A stretch of 64,000 nt of DNA. Origin: Alphaproteobacteria bacterium US3C007 (lineage in GTDB: Bacteria; Pseudomonadota; Alphaproteobacteria; Rhodobacterales; Rhodobacteraceae). The notes below the pieces were generated by a model. It was not told where the DNA came from, searched no databases, and saw only the letters and a program-made list of their open reading frames with translations. Location: assembly GCA_034423775.1 (NCBI GenBank), contig CP139918.1, positions 3,038,001 to 3,102,000 of the forward strand. Direction: 5' to 3'. The position numbers and the translations under genes are program-made. How positions within the stretch are numbered: position 1 is the stretch's first letter; every line of letters begins with the position of its first letter. This document shows, piece by piece, positions 16,836 through 25,773 of the stretch.

Positions 16836-17584
16836 CGCATGCTCCGGGGCGTATAGACAATCGGCGCGGCGTTTTCTCGCGGGATCAAACGCGTCTGGCG
16901 CGAACCGACCAAAACCATCGTTCGCATATCGGCCATATCGGGCGTAGTGTCGCTAAGCGCAACGGTGAGCAGGCTTTCCTCTGGCGTGCTAACCGCCCGC
17001 GCAAACATGATCAACCGCTCCTTTTCACAAGCGCTCTTAAGCAAATCCAATGCTTTTTCAAACCCTTCAGGGCGCGCTTTTGACCGCGGATTGTAAAAGG
17101 CCATGGCGAAATCCGCCTCCACCGCTAACCGCAAACGCGTTTCGATGATTGACCACGGCTTTAGGTTGTCACTCAGGTTTATGACGCAGAAATCATGTCC
17201 CAAAGGCGCCCCCAGCCGCGCAGCGGCCGCCAGCATTGCGGTGATTCCAGGCAATACGGATATGTCCAGCTCACGCCAGCTTAAAGGTCCGGTTTCAACG
17301 GCCTCAAACACCGCAGAGGCCATTGCAAACACGCCCGGATCGCCAGACGAGACAACCACGACATGCCTGCCTTCGCCGGCCAATTCAAGCGCTTGCTTTG
17401 CGCGTTGTAATTCCACGCGATTATCGGATCCATGAATGGTTAATCCGGACCGCTCGATCACGCGGGCAACATAGGGGTAATAGCCGATTGCATCCGTGGC
17501 GGTTTCCAATGCGTCTTTGACATCGGGGGTGATCAGGCCGGCGCTGCCAGGGCCCAATCCGATAATTTTCAATGTTCCACTCAT
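16832..17584 (-). CDS. cobJ: Precorrin-3B C17-methyltransferase
   Basis: A 250-residue tetrapyrrole methylase that contracts the ring and methylates C17. Motifs: IIGLGPGSAGLITPDV at the N-terminus, VVVSSGDPGVFAMASAVFEA near residue 80, VLPGITAMLAAAARLGAPLGHDF near 112, and the CobJ-type AFYNPRSKARP near 168. The start at 17584 overlaps the cobI stop as ATGA; the longer in-frame option to 17647 lies within cobI. The stop codon overlaps that of cobK by four bases, leaving no room for a terminator between them. Confidence 0.94.
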   Translation of the reverse strand: MSGTLKIIGLGPGSAGLITPDVKDALETATDAIGYYPYVARVIERSGLTIHGSDNRVELQRAKQALELAGEGRHVVVVSSGDPGVFAMASAVFEAVETGPLSWRELDISVLPGITAMLAAAARLGAPLGHDFCVINLSDNLKPWSIIETRLRLAVEADFAMAFYNPRSKARPEGFEKALDLLKSACEKERLIMFARAVSTPEESLLTVALSDTTPDMADMRTMVLVGSRQTRLIPRENAAPIVYTPRSMR

Positions 17585-18309
17585 GGCCGCCGTCCCTGAC
17601 CATGGACCACAATAATCGAAAAATAAGGGGTAATTCTGCCCTCGCATTCAGAAAGTTTATAAACGGTTTGCTGGGGCATCGTGGCGAATTCGACCAACCA
17701 CGCCTTTTGGTAGAGGTCGCTCGCTTTCAGGGCTTGGCGAATTTTTTCGATATTACGACCGATCTTCATTATGACCAAAGCATCGCTATTGGCCATGCGC
17801 TTTTGCAACTCGTCCAGTGATAAAGTGCCCAATAAAACGGTTAAAACATCATCACCCCAGGTGATCGGCGCTCCGCTGGCCGTCCAAGCGCCCGACATTC
17901 CTGTGATGGCTGGTATAACCGCGACAGGGTGCGTGTCTTTCAGCCGAGTGTATAAATGCATGAAGGATCCATAGAAAAAGGGATCTCCTTCGCAGAGGAT
18001 TGCAACCTCGTGCCCTTGCTCGGATAATGAGGCTATTTTCGATGTGCAATCTTCATAAAACTGGGACAGAAGCGCATTGTATTGTGGATCTGTTACAGAG
18101 ATTTCTGTGGTCACGGGATATTCCATCGGCAACTCAATCGCGCCCATCGGCAATAGCCCCTCAACGATCGTTCTTGCGTGTCCTTTGCGCCCGGCTTTTC
18201 GAAAAAACGCAACGTTTTTTATGCGCCGCACCAATCTATCGGCTTTGACACTCATTAAATCCGGATCGCCGGGGCCAAGCCCGATCCCGTAGATCGTTGC
18301 TCTGCTCAT
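17581..18309 (-). CDS. cobI: Precorrin-2 C20-methyltransferase
   Basis: A 242-residue tetrapyrrole methylase acting on C20 of precorrin-2 to give precorrin-3A. The N-terminus IYGIGLGPGDPDLMSVKADR, the loop ILCEGDPFFYGSFMHLY near residue 103, and VIPAITGMSGAWTASG near 132 are present. It overlaps cobH (ATGA) upstream and cobJ (ATGA) downstream. Confidence 0.94.
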   Translation of the reverse strand: MSRATIYGIGLGPGDPDLMSVKADRLVRRIKNVAFFRKAGRKGHARTIVEGLLPMGAIELPMEYPVTTEISVTDPQYNALLSQFYEDCTSKIASLSEQGHEVAILCEGDPFFYGSFMHLYTRLKDTHPVAVIPAITGMSGAWTASGAPITWGDDVLTVLLGTLSLDELQKRMANSDALVIMKIGRNIEKIRQALKASDLYQKAWLVEFATMPQQTVYKLSECEGRITPYFSIIVVHGQGRRP

Positions 18310-18935
18310 TCTTTACGGCTCGCGATTGCGTTCACAGCGGCAACGGTGATGGCGCTTCCCCCCAAGCGGCCCTCTACAATCGAACAGGGCGCGGGTTGCG
18401 CTTGCCATAGGGCGTCCTTACTCTCCACCGCTCCTACAAAGCCTACAGGGCACCCGATAATTGCCGCAGGGCGCGGGCAAGTGGGATCTTCGAGCATATT
18501 CAAAAGGTGAAATAACGCAGTTGGCGCGTTGCCAATTGCCACCACTGATCCGGCCAATCGGGGGCGCCAAAATTCTAAAGCGGCCGCGGATCGGGTGGTG
18601 TTCATATCGGCCGCTAATTCGTAAATATTTGGATCATGCAGCGTGCATATGATTTCGTTTGCATCAGGCAAACGGGCGCGGGTGATCCCCTCAGAGACCA
18701 TGCGCGCATCGCAAAAAATAGGCGCACCCGCGTTTAATGCGGCGCGCGCCTTGGTAACAAAACCATTCGAAAATTTGATATATTTTGCCAGATCGACCAA
18801 ACCGGCGGCATGGATCATGCGCACAGCCACTTGTTCTTCCAAAGCATTAAAATTCGTTAAGTCTGATTCAGCGCGGATCATCCGAAAAGATTGTTCGTAA
18901 ATCGCAGCGCCGTTAGTTTCATATTCATAGGGCAT
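18306..18935 (-). CDS. cobH: Precorrin-8X methylmutase
   Basis: A 209-residue enzyme that moves the C11 methyl group to C12, giving hydrogenobyrinic acid. Typical features are RMIHAAGLVDLAKYIKFS near residue 40, FCDARMVSEGITRARLP near 75, and the C-terminal IIGCPVGFVGAVESKDAL near 160, which includes the conserved glycine-rich loop. It overlaps cobG by one base (TAATG) and cobI by four (ATGA). Confidence 0.94.
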   Translation of the reverse strand: MPYEYETNGAAIYEQSFRMIRAESDLTNFNALEEQVAVRMIHAAGLVDLAKYIKFSNGFVTKARAALNAGAPIFCDARMVSEGITRARLPDANEIICTLHDPNIYELAADMNTTRSAAALEFWRPRLAGSVVAIGNAPTALFHLLNMLEDPTCPRPAAIIGCPVGFVGAVESKDALWQAQPAPCSIVEGRLGGSAITVAAVNAIASRKE

Positions 18936-20098
18936 TAAAAGCCATCCAAGTTTTGTAAAATAATATCTGGGTCTAAGCCCGTTATGATTGGCTTATCCCA
19001 TGCATGGCCCTTTACAATCACGTCAAAGCCACAGTTTTGAGCCACGAAGGTTAGATCTGCCTTTTGGGGTTTTGCGCAACCTTTTGCGCATCCTGAAATA
19101 TGCAGGTCTTTCGAATTTAACGCAGGATTGGCGCCAAGACGCGGTGCCATCCGCGCCGCAAAACCGCGCGTGTTCCCTTTGGCGCTCTGACAGGCTGGTG
19201 CGCCAGGGCAAACCTGAATACGCCGCTTAGGGTCCTGCTCATCGCTAATGAAACCAGGCGGTATTGTTAGGTTTGACGCCCGTTCTAATAAAAGCCCGCG
19301 CCAGGGTGTTAAGCGCAAAAATGCACAGTCAGATTGTATCAACAGCTCTGTAAAATCTTGCGATGTAGTTTGCCCAAAAGCAGGTGCTAAATGAAAGCCA
19401 AGCGCCGTTTTCCCAAGCGGAAGGGCCGCGAAAGACAGCTGTCTTTTATAAGCATATTCATCTTGTGCGCTTTGCAGCGGCGATGGTAGATTCCGCATCC
19501 GAGTATTGGGGTTACCGCCACGGACAGCCTGTGAAAACATATGGGCCAAGGCAATCAGGGCAGATATCGCGGTGTCTTGTGAAACGCTATGACCAAAATC
19601 GGCGCCATCTTCGATCAATAAAAGGCGGCCATCTTTTGATGTTTCAAGGCGTATATCTGCCGAACAGCCCTGCAAAACTGGCCGCCGCCCCGTATCCATC
19701 GCAAAGCCAAATTTTGCGGGCAGCTCTGGCAGCTCATCAAGGCGGTCATAAAGCGCCTGCGTTAACCGGTAGGTTAAATCGTTTTCTTGCCATTCTGGGC
19801 TTAGCAACACGCCGCGCAAAGCCTCATGTGACGCGGTTTGGGAAACCAGCGATAAAGATTGCAACGCCGACAACGCCTTGGTGAATGAAGCCGGGGTTAA
19901 ACCGCGTATTTGCACTGCGGCGCGGCTGGTAAAATCTATTAACCCATTTCCAAATTGTTCGGCGATTCCGCAGAGGCCCAACGCTTGTTCAAGGCTTAAA
20001 CGATTGAATTGCGGACGCACGCGCAGCAGCATGCCATCACCCGACATCATGGGGTGAAACGCTGTGGGGCACCAGCCTTGGGCCTCAGGTCTGCTCAT
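18935..20098 (-). CDS. cobG: Precorrin-3B synthase
   Basis: A 387-residue mono-oxygenase of the nitrite/sulfite reductase family that uses O2 to make precorrin-3B, so it marks the aerobic pathway. The N-terminal ferredoxin-like half contains DFTSRAAVQIRGL near residue 57. The Fe-S cysteines are in CPGAPACQSAKG near residue 298 and SGCAKGCAKP near 340. No fused extra domain is seen. It is coupled to cobN upstream (ATGA) and cobH downstream (TAATG). Confidence 0.92.
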   Translation of the reverse strand: MSRPEAQGWCPTAFHPMMSGDGMLLRVRPQFNRLSLEQALGLCGIAEQFGNGLIDFTSRAAVQIRGLTPASFTKALSALQSLSLVSQTASHEALRGVLLSPEWQENDLTYRLTQALYDRLDELPELPAKFGFAMDTGRRPVLQGCSADIRLETSKDGRLLLIEDGADFGHSVSQDTAISALIALAHMFSQAVRGGNPNTRMRNLPSPLQSAQDEYAYKRQLSFAALPLGKTALGFHLAPAFGQTTSQDFTELLIQSDCAFLRLTPWRGLLLERASNLTIPPGFISDEQDPKRRIQVCPGAPACQSAKGNTRGFAARMAPRLGANPALNSKDLHISGCAKGCAKPQKADLTFVAQNCGFDVIVKGHAWDKPIITGLDPDIILQNLDGF

Positions 20099-23000
20099 TG
20101 CGCGGCCTCAAGAGAGGCGCGGATCGAATTGCGCCGCGTGACCCAAAGCCCGGCTTTATCCAAGGCTTCAAAGCGTTTTTTCAAAGCCGCGAATGCCTCG
20201 GGGTTGGCGTCTTCCATAAAGGTGGAAATATCCGAATTTCCCAAAGTGGCATCGAAAAACATATCGAATAAATGCGGCCCCACCACATTTGCCAAATGCG
20301 CGAAACTGCCCATGTGATCTAATGTTGCAGCGATTTCCGCAGCCCCGCGATAACCATGTCGGCGCATGCCAGCAACCCAATCTGAATTGCTTGCCCGGGC
20401 ATGAACAACGCGGGCGATTTCTTCGGAAAGACTGCGCGCGCGCACCGCTTCCGGGTTGGTATTGTCCACATGGTAAAGCGCGGCCGATCCACCCGTTACC
20501 CCTTGCGCTGCGGCAAAACCGGCTTCGTGAAAGGCGTAATCGGCCGCCAGCAGGAGATCCGTTTCGGGCAGATCTTGAATATGAACAAATCCATCTGCTT
20601 TTGCGACTTGTTCTTTAATCGCATCGGGTCTGTATGTGCTGTCTGGACCGTTCAGCGCATAGGCGCTTGCGGCCAGCCAAGCTTTGCCCGCCGCTTCGCG
20701 CGCCTCATCTGTATAGGTGTCGCCAAAGGCGCCCATCGCCAAGCCGTAATCTCCCGGTGCCGGGCCAAACACGCGCGACAGCTCCTGCTTGGTGACATAT
20801 GGGTTCCAATCCGGGCTTTCACTGCGCGCCCGTAAGCTTTGAACGGCTTGTGAAAACAACGCAGATAAGGTTGGAAAAATATCGCGAAACAGGCCCGAGA
20901 CGCGCAATGTCACATCAATGCGGGGCCTTTCAAGCTCTGCAATTGGGGTGATTTCGATACCGCTGACACGTTCCGAGCCCGGATCCCATTCGGGCTTTAC
21001 GCCGATCAGCGCAAGCGCCATGGCAAATTCTTCACCCGCCGTGCGCATGGTGGCTGAGCCCCAGAGATCAACGATTAGGTTTTTCGGATAATCACCATGG
21101 TCTTGTAAATGCCGGCGCATCAATTCTTCGGCCAAGACCAAACCCTGCGCGTAGGCCGATCGGGTTGGAACCACGCGTGGATCCGTTGTGAACAGGTTTC
21201 GCCCCGTTGGCAAAACATCTTTTCGGCCCCGATACGGCGATCCGGATGGACCGGCGGCCACCCGCTTGCCGTTGAGCGCAGTGAGAAGCGCCGCGCTTTC
21301 GGCTTTGATCGAGGGGTGGCTGTCAAATTCTGCGGCAATTTCGGGTGCGCGCCCAAAAATATGCAACCCATCACCAAACTGGCTTTCTTTAATGTCGCAC
21401 ACAAAGCGGTCGATGCAGCTGATCGCTTCTGCGTTTGAACTTGCCGCGTCAAGCCCCAGATCTTGCTCAACACCAAGCTGCTTTGCTTCGGCGCGTATGT
21501 CATCCTGCAGTCGGGTGCGGCGGCGCGGATCCAACCCATCAGCGTTTGAAAACTCATCAAGAAGGTTTTCTAGAAAGGCCAGCCGGTCGGGCGTTGCGCT
21601 GGCTTTCATAGCCGGCGGTATATGCCCCAGCGTGATCGCGCAAATCCGGCGCTTGGCCTGAGCCGCTTCGCCTGGATCATTAACAATAAAGGGATATATT
21701 ACTGGCAGATCCTTAATCAGCGCTTCTGGCCAACAAACCTCTGATAAAGCAACCGATTTTCCAGGCAGCCATTCGAGCGTTCCATGCGCGCCAATATGGA
21801 TTAAAGCGCTGGCGGCCTCAACGGTTCTAAGCCAAAGATAAAACGCCACGTAGCTGTGGCGCGGCGTACGGCTGGTATCATGATATTCAGATTCGCGCGC
21901 TTGAAGACTGCCGCGTTCTGGTTGCAGGGCGATAAGCGCCTTGCCGCGCCGTGTTGCCGCGAATTCGAGCGCTCCGTTGCGCGCCTGCGGATCGGTTTCT
22001 GGATCTCCCCATGCGTGAAACAGCTCGGTTTGAAGGCATTCGGGCAAATCCTTTAACGCGGTTTTATAGGCGCTGAGGGGCCATTTTATCCGTTGGTTTT
22101 GAAGATCCTTGTGAAGCGGGCCATCTGGTACAACATCATATTCTCTGGTTTGTAGATCGCTCAGAATGGCTTCTGCTGAAGCCAACGCATCAAGGCCGAC
22201 CGCATGTGCCATTTGCCAAGGTTTGCCAGGGTAAGTTGACAACACCAATACTGGGCGCTTTTGCGCATTCTCAACGCGCGAGAGATCGACATGCGCGCGG
22301 ATGCGATCGGCGATTGCTGCGATCCGGGGCGCGTCGGCTTTATGGATAAAGCGTGAGAACTGAAGTTGTGGATCCCGCGCTGCGGGGTCTTTAAACGAAC
22401 CAACCCCCACAAATAGACGGCCATCGACCTCGGGCAAAACAACATGCATCGCAAGCTCGGCGGGCGAAAGGCCGCGCTCAGTATCCGCCCAAGCCGCACG
22501 CGTTGAGGTTGCCAAAGCCATTTGAAACACCGGAACCTCAGCGATATCCAGTGGCGAAGCGCCATCAGGGCCTTTTCCTGAAAATGCCGTTGCATTCAAA
22601 ATCGCAACCGGCGCGATCAAACGCATTTGACGTTGCAACCACGCCGCTGATTCAGGCTCTTTCAACGAGGGAACAAACACCCCAAACACATCAAACCCGC
22701 GGGCTTCAAGCGCTTGGGCAGCAGCCTCGATCGGCGCCAAATCAGCCGCCGTGAGATAAGACAGGTAAAAACTTATCACAACCGCCGGTTTGGGTATTAC
22801 GCGCAGCGCAAACGCGGCAGGGCAGGACAGGCGATTTTGCAGCGACCAACCGCCTACGCGCGGCGGATTCTTTTGGCCTATTTTCGGGCGCGCAAATAAC
22901 CCTGCAGATAAGGCCAATTGTGCCAAAGCTGCGCTTGCAGCATCGGGGCCACCTGCGTCACAAAGCTGGCGCAACCTGCGCAATGTTGACACGGGCAGGG

Positions 23001-23385
23001 TGGAGATATCATCCAGCTGGCTATCGGCCCGCCCATCAGCGGCCAATACAGCCAAAGCGATCCCGTTTTCTTCAGCAACCGCGCGAAGTTGTTGCAGACC
23101 ATAAGACCAATAAGGCATTCCCCCAATCAGCCGCACCAATACAGCTTTTGCGTCACGGAGCGTTTGCTCAATGTAGGTATCAACTGAAAGCGGGTGTTGC
23201 AGCGCAGCCAAATTTGCCAAACGAAGGCTTGGCAGATCCTCTTTCGCGTTATGCCATCCAACCGAGAAGGCCCCAAGATCACTGTCGGAAAAGGACAAAA
23301 CCACCATATCTGCAGGCGTTTGCTGCAGATCAACCGGCTGAGCGGTCTCTTCCAAACCATGACTCTCGCGAAAGATCACATGCAT
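20095..23385 (-). CDS. cobN: Cobaltochelatase large subunit CobN
   Basis: A 1096-residue protein, the large subunit of the ATP-dependent aerobic cobaltochelatase that inserts Co2+ into hydrogenobyrinic acid a,c-diamide. Family landmarks include HIGAHGTLEWLPGKSVALSE near residue 535, YPFIVNDPGEAAQAKRR near 565, NLIVDLWGSATMRTAGEEF near 770, and MRRHGYRGAAEIAATLDH near 1010. It is somewhat shorter than the classical 1275-residue form. CobS and CobT, its AAA+ partners, are not in the window. The gene follows cobW with an 8-base gap and overlaps cobG by ATGA. Confidence 0.95.
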   Translation of the reverse strand: MHVIFRESHGLEETAQPVDLQQTPADMVVLSFSDSDLGAFSVGWHNAKEDLPSLRLANLAALQHPLSVDTYIEQTLRDAKAVLVRLIGGMPYWSYGLQQLRAVAEENGIALAVLAADGRADSQLDDISTLPVSTLRRLRQLCDAGGPDAASAALAQLALSAGLFARPKIGQKNPPRVGGWSLQNRLSCPAAFALRVIPKPAVVISFYLSYLTAADLAPIEAAAQALEARGFDVFGVFVPSLKEPESAAWLQRQMRLIAPVAILNATAFSGKGPDGASPLDIAEVPVFQMALATSTRAAWADTERGLSPAELAMHVVLPEVDGRLFVGVGSFKDPAARDPQLQFSRFIHKADAPRIAAIADRIRAHVDLSRVENAQKRPVLVLSTYPGKPWQMAHAVGLDALASAEAILSDLQTREYDVVPDGPLHKDLQNQRIKWPLSAYKTALKDLPECLQTELFHAWGDPETDPQARNGALEFAATRRGKALIALQPERGSLQARESEYHDTSRTPRHSYVAFYLWLRTVEAASALIHIGAHGTLEWLPGKSVALSEVCWPEALIKDLPVIYPFIVNDPGEAAQAKRRICAITLGHIPPAMKASATPDRLAFLENLLDEFSNADGLDPRRRTRLQDDIRAEAKQLGVEQDLGLDAASSNAEAISCIDRFVCDIKESQFGDGLHIFGRAPEIAAEFDSHPSIKAESAALLTALNGKRVAAGPSGSPYRGRKDVLPTGRNLFTTDPRVVPTRSAYAQGLVLAEELMRRHLQDHGDYPKNLIVDLWGSATMRTAGEEFAMALALIGVKPEWDPGSERVSGIEITPIAELERPRIDVTLRVSGLFRDIFPTLSALFSQAVQSLRARSESPDWNPYVTKQELSRVFGPAPGDYGLAMGAFGDTYTDEAREAAGKAWLAASAYALNGPDSTYRPDAIKEQVAKADGFVHIQDLPETDLLLAADYAFHEAGFAAAQGVTGGSAALYHVDNTNPEAVRARSLSEEIARVVHARASNSDWVAGMRRHGYRGAAEIAATLDHMGSFAHLANVVGPHLFDMFFDATLGNSDISTFMEDANPEAFAALKKRFEALDKAGLWVTRRNSIRASLEAAQ

Positions 23386-23393
23386 CTTTGATG

Positions 23394-24431
23394 CTATCCT
23401 TTCAGTGTGCTTTCGATTGCGTTTCTGTCGATGTGATCATGTTCGGCAATCACAACCACGCGGCCCATACGCATTTCATCTGGGGCCCATGGCCGATCAT
23501 ATTGTGCGCGCACGCGCGCGCCGACAGCCTGAACGAGCAAACGCATTGGTTTGCCTTTTACCGCGGCATAGCCTTTCACGCGCAATATATTTTGCCTCTC
23601 AGCTAAGATTTCAATACGCTTGATAAGGCTTTCTGGGCTTTCAAGCTCGTCCAGTCCGATCACCACGCTGTCAAAATCTTCATGATCATGTTCGGGCACC
23701 CCATCATGATGCGAAGGACGCGCGTGCAGATCATCTTCGGCCGCTGCTTCTAGCCCCAATACGACGCGCGGATCAATATGCCCATCGGCCACTTCGATCA
23801 CGGGCAAACTGCGCGGCGCTTCTGCGGCGATCACCGCTTTGGCTTTGGCAATGCCCTCGGCGCCAGCCAAATCAGGCTTTGTGAGCAAAATCAAATCGGC
23901 GCAAGAAATCTGATCTTCAAACACTTCGGATAAGGGGGTTTCGTGATCTAAGCTTTCATCAGCGTCTCGCTGCGCGGCAACGGCAGCCAAATCAGGCGCA
24001 AATTGGCCTGCGGCTACTGCTTCGGCATCGGCCAAAGCAATCACCCCGTCGACTGTGATTTTTGAGCGAATATCTGGCCAGTCAAAAGCCTTTAAAAGTG
24101 GTTTTGGCAGCGCCAGGCCGGAGGTTTCAATTAAAATATGTTCCGGACGTGGTTCAAGTTTCATCAGGCGTTCCAGGGTCGGGATGAAATCATCCGCGAC
24201 CGTGCAGCAAATGCATCCATTGGCCAATTCAAGAATGTTCTCCTCTGGGCAATTGGGGATCGCGCAGGATTTAAGGATTTCACCGTCGACCCCCACATCG
24301 CCAAATTCGTTGACAATAATGGCCAGCCGTTTGCCGCCTGGATTTTGCATCAAATGGCGGATTAACGTGGTTTTTCCAGAGCCAAGAAATCCGGTAACAA
24401 CGGTGACGGGAAGTTTTGTTAGATCGTTCAT
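23394..24431 (-). CDS. cobW: CobW, G3E-family GTPase metallochaperone
   Basis: A 345-residue G3E GTPase. The P-loop GFLGSGKTTLI starts at about residue 14, the metal-binding GCICC motif is near residue 71, and the guanine-specificity TKPD is near 184. A His/Asp/Glu-rich stretch (RPSHHDGVPEHDHED) near residue 240 and a C-terminal CobW domain follow. Such proteins deliver metal ions; next to cobN it most likely supplies cobalt to the chelatase. It overlaps the DUF1636 gene by ATGA. Confidence 0.94.
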   Translation of the reverse strand: MNDLTKLPVTVVTGFLGSGKTTLIRHLMQNPGGKRLAIIVNEFGDVGVDGEILKSCAIPNCPEENILELANGCICCTVADDFIPTLERLMKLEPRPEHILIETSGLALPKPLLKAFDWPDIRSKITVDGVIALADAEAVAAGQFAPDLAAVAAQRDADESLDHETPLSEVFEDQISCADLILLTKPDLAGAEGIAKAKAVIAAEAPRSLPVIEVADGHIDPRVVLGLEAAAEDDLHARPSHHDGVPEHDHEDFDSVVIGLDELESPESLIKRIEILAERQNILRVKGYAAVKGKPMRLLVQAVGARVRAQYDRPWAPDEMRMGRVVVIAEHDHIDRNAIESTLKG

Positions 24432-24805
24432 GAAGCAGCCTCAATTGGGGGAATACGCGCGATGCAGTTTTTTCGGAAATGTTCGGGCCTTTCGCGCCAG
24501 GGAACGCGTCCATCAGCGGCATCCAGATATCGAGATGCGCCATTCAATATGGTTTCAACATCCTGCGCTGGATCAAGATTGCCATAGACGTAAGTCCAAC
24601 GGTTTTCGCCGCGCAACACGATGGAGCAGCCATGATCACAATTTGCCAAACAGGAAACAGCCGTCAGTTTTATATTTTCGGGCAGCGCTTCTTGCTTGAT
24701 TGCCTCGAAAAGTACAGTGCCTTGGCGCTTTTCATTATCTGGCTCCGCGCGCCCCGCGCGACAAGACGTACAAACCAGCAACTCAATTGAATCCGTTTTT
24801 GACAT
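24428..24805 (-). CDS. DUF1636 cysteine-rich protein, first gene of the B12-regulated operon
   Basis: A 125-residue protein with LLVCTSCRAG near residue 12 and AVSCLANCDHGCSIVL near 52, giving cysteines 12, 15, 52, 56 and 60. The pattern resembles thioredoxin-like [2Fe-2S] ferredoxins. DUF1636 proteins recur beside cobW and cobN genes but their function is not established. The start at 24805 has AGAGGAAGATA upstream; a longer in-frame start at 24892 gives an unrelated N-terminus and is rejected. It overlaps cobW by ATGA, and its leader is the second B12 riboswitch. Electron transfer or cobalt handling are possible roles, both inferred. Confidence 0.82.
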   Translation of the reverse strand: MSKTDSIELLVCTSCRAGRAEPDNEKRQGTVLFEAIKQEALPENIKLTAVSCLANCDHGCSIVLRGENRWTYVYGNLDPAQDVETILNGASRYLDAADGRVPWRERPEHFRKNCIARIPPIEAAS

Positions 24806-24917
24806 TATCTTCCTCTGGCAGCGCGTCGGAACGCAAGAAAACCAGACAGAGGCCAGCAGGGCATGCAAGAACATGCTCCGCCTCCGACACACCCCGTCCG
24901 GATCCGGTTGTTTTTAT

Positions 24918-25097
24918 GTTGGCAGGTCTCCCGGCTTACAGCTTTGAAGGCGTTGCCTTCACAGATGCGTATCCTTCCCAGCATTTGCCAGTGGTATACA
25001 CGCGTCTTCGCTGCTCACGGTCGCGGGGGCGGCTGCGTTTCGATATTCCGACGTACTCCGTCGAAAAACTGAGTGCATTCCCTCTTCGCCTGTCCTA
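24918..25097 (-). promoter_or_regulatory. Cobalamin (B12) riboswitch upstream of DUF1636-cobW-cobN
   Basis: On the minus strand the canonical elements appear in order: GAGGGAATGC near 25087, GCAGCCGCCCCCGCGACCGTGAGC near 25036-25013 (in part), CCACTGGCAAATGCTGGGAAGG near 24990, and the closing box AAGCCGGGAGACCTGCC at 24920-24936. The ends (GACAGG and CCTGCC) can pair as P1. It heads the longest cob transcript. No clear T-run terminator lies between it and the start at 24805, so control may be at translation. Ends are approximate. Confidence 0.93.
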
Positions 25098-25163
25098 GAA
25101 CAAGAACCAACATCCATTTGCAATGGGCCATGCAACGTGGCGTGTCAAGAAAAAGGAATTCCT

Positions 25164-25772
25164 ATGGTCGATGAAAATCAACGACACAATCAAAAGATGC
25201 GCAAAATCAAAACGGCGCGCGATAAGATGATGCAGAGCAAAACGGATGAAAAAGGCCTTATTATTGTTCACACGGGCGCGGGCAAGGGGAAATCTTCTTC
25301 TGGCTTTGGAATGATCATGCGGTGTATCGCGCATGAGATGCCCTGCGCGGTGGTGCAGTTTATTAAAGGCACTTGGGTGACCGGCGAACGCAAGTTTTTG
25401 ACAGAAAATTTTGCCGAGCAATGCAAGTTTGTAGTTTCGGGTGAAGGGTTTACCTGGGAAACGCAAGACCGTGAACGCGATATTGCTGCGGCTCAAGCCG
25501 GCTGGCATCGGGCAAAAGAGCTTATCCTTGATCCCGAAATTCAATTCGTTTTGCTTGATGAAATCAATATCGCGCTGCGCTATGATTATATCGATATCGA
25601 TGATGTGATTGCCTTTTTGAAAACAGAAAAACCGGAGATGACGCATGTATGTTTGACCGGACGCAATGCAAAGGATGATTTAATTGATCTTGCGGATTTG
25701 GTGACCGAGATGGCGCAAGTCAAACATCCCTTCAAACAAGGTATCAAAGCACAATTTGGCGTTGAGTTCTAA
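25164..25772 (+). CDS. cobO: Cob(I)yrinic acid a,c-diamide adenosyltransferase
   Basis: A 202-residue CobO/BtuR-type corrinoid adenosyltransferase that transfers the adenosyl group of ATP to reduced cobalt. The P-loop [16 protein letters not shown] starts near residue 34, and [16 protein letters not shown] near 132 is a family landmark. The start at 25164 has AAAGGAATTCCT upstream; the earlier in-frame ATG at 25137 lacks such a site. It is divergent from the DUF1636-cobW operon, with no riboswitch of its own on this strand. cobQ follows after one base. Confidence 0.94.
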   Translation: MVDENQRHNQKMRKIKTARDKMMQSKTDEKGLIIVHTGAGKGKSSSGFGMIMRCIAHEMPCAVVQFIKGTWVTGERKFLTENFAEQCKFVVSGEGFTWETQDRERDIAAAQAGWHRAKELILDPEIQFVLLDEINIALRYDYIDIDDVIAFLKTEKPEMTHVCLTGRNAKDDLIDLADLVTEMAQVKHPFKQGIKAQFGVEF

Positions 25773-25773
25773 C

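Noticed and set aside
21188..21661. 157-codon plus-strand frame inside cobN
   Set aside because: It is wholly antisense to a clear CobN coding region with conserved motifs and has no ribosome site or domain of its own.
22920..23606. Long plus-strand open frame (228 codons) antisense to the start of cobN and the end of cobW
   Set aside because: It spans the cobN start and the cobW end on the other strand, has no recognisable domain, and its composition is that of a reverse frame of GC-biased codons.
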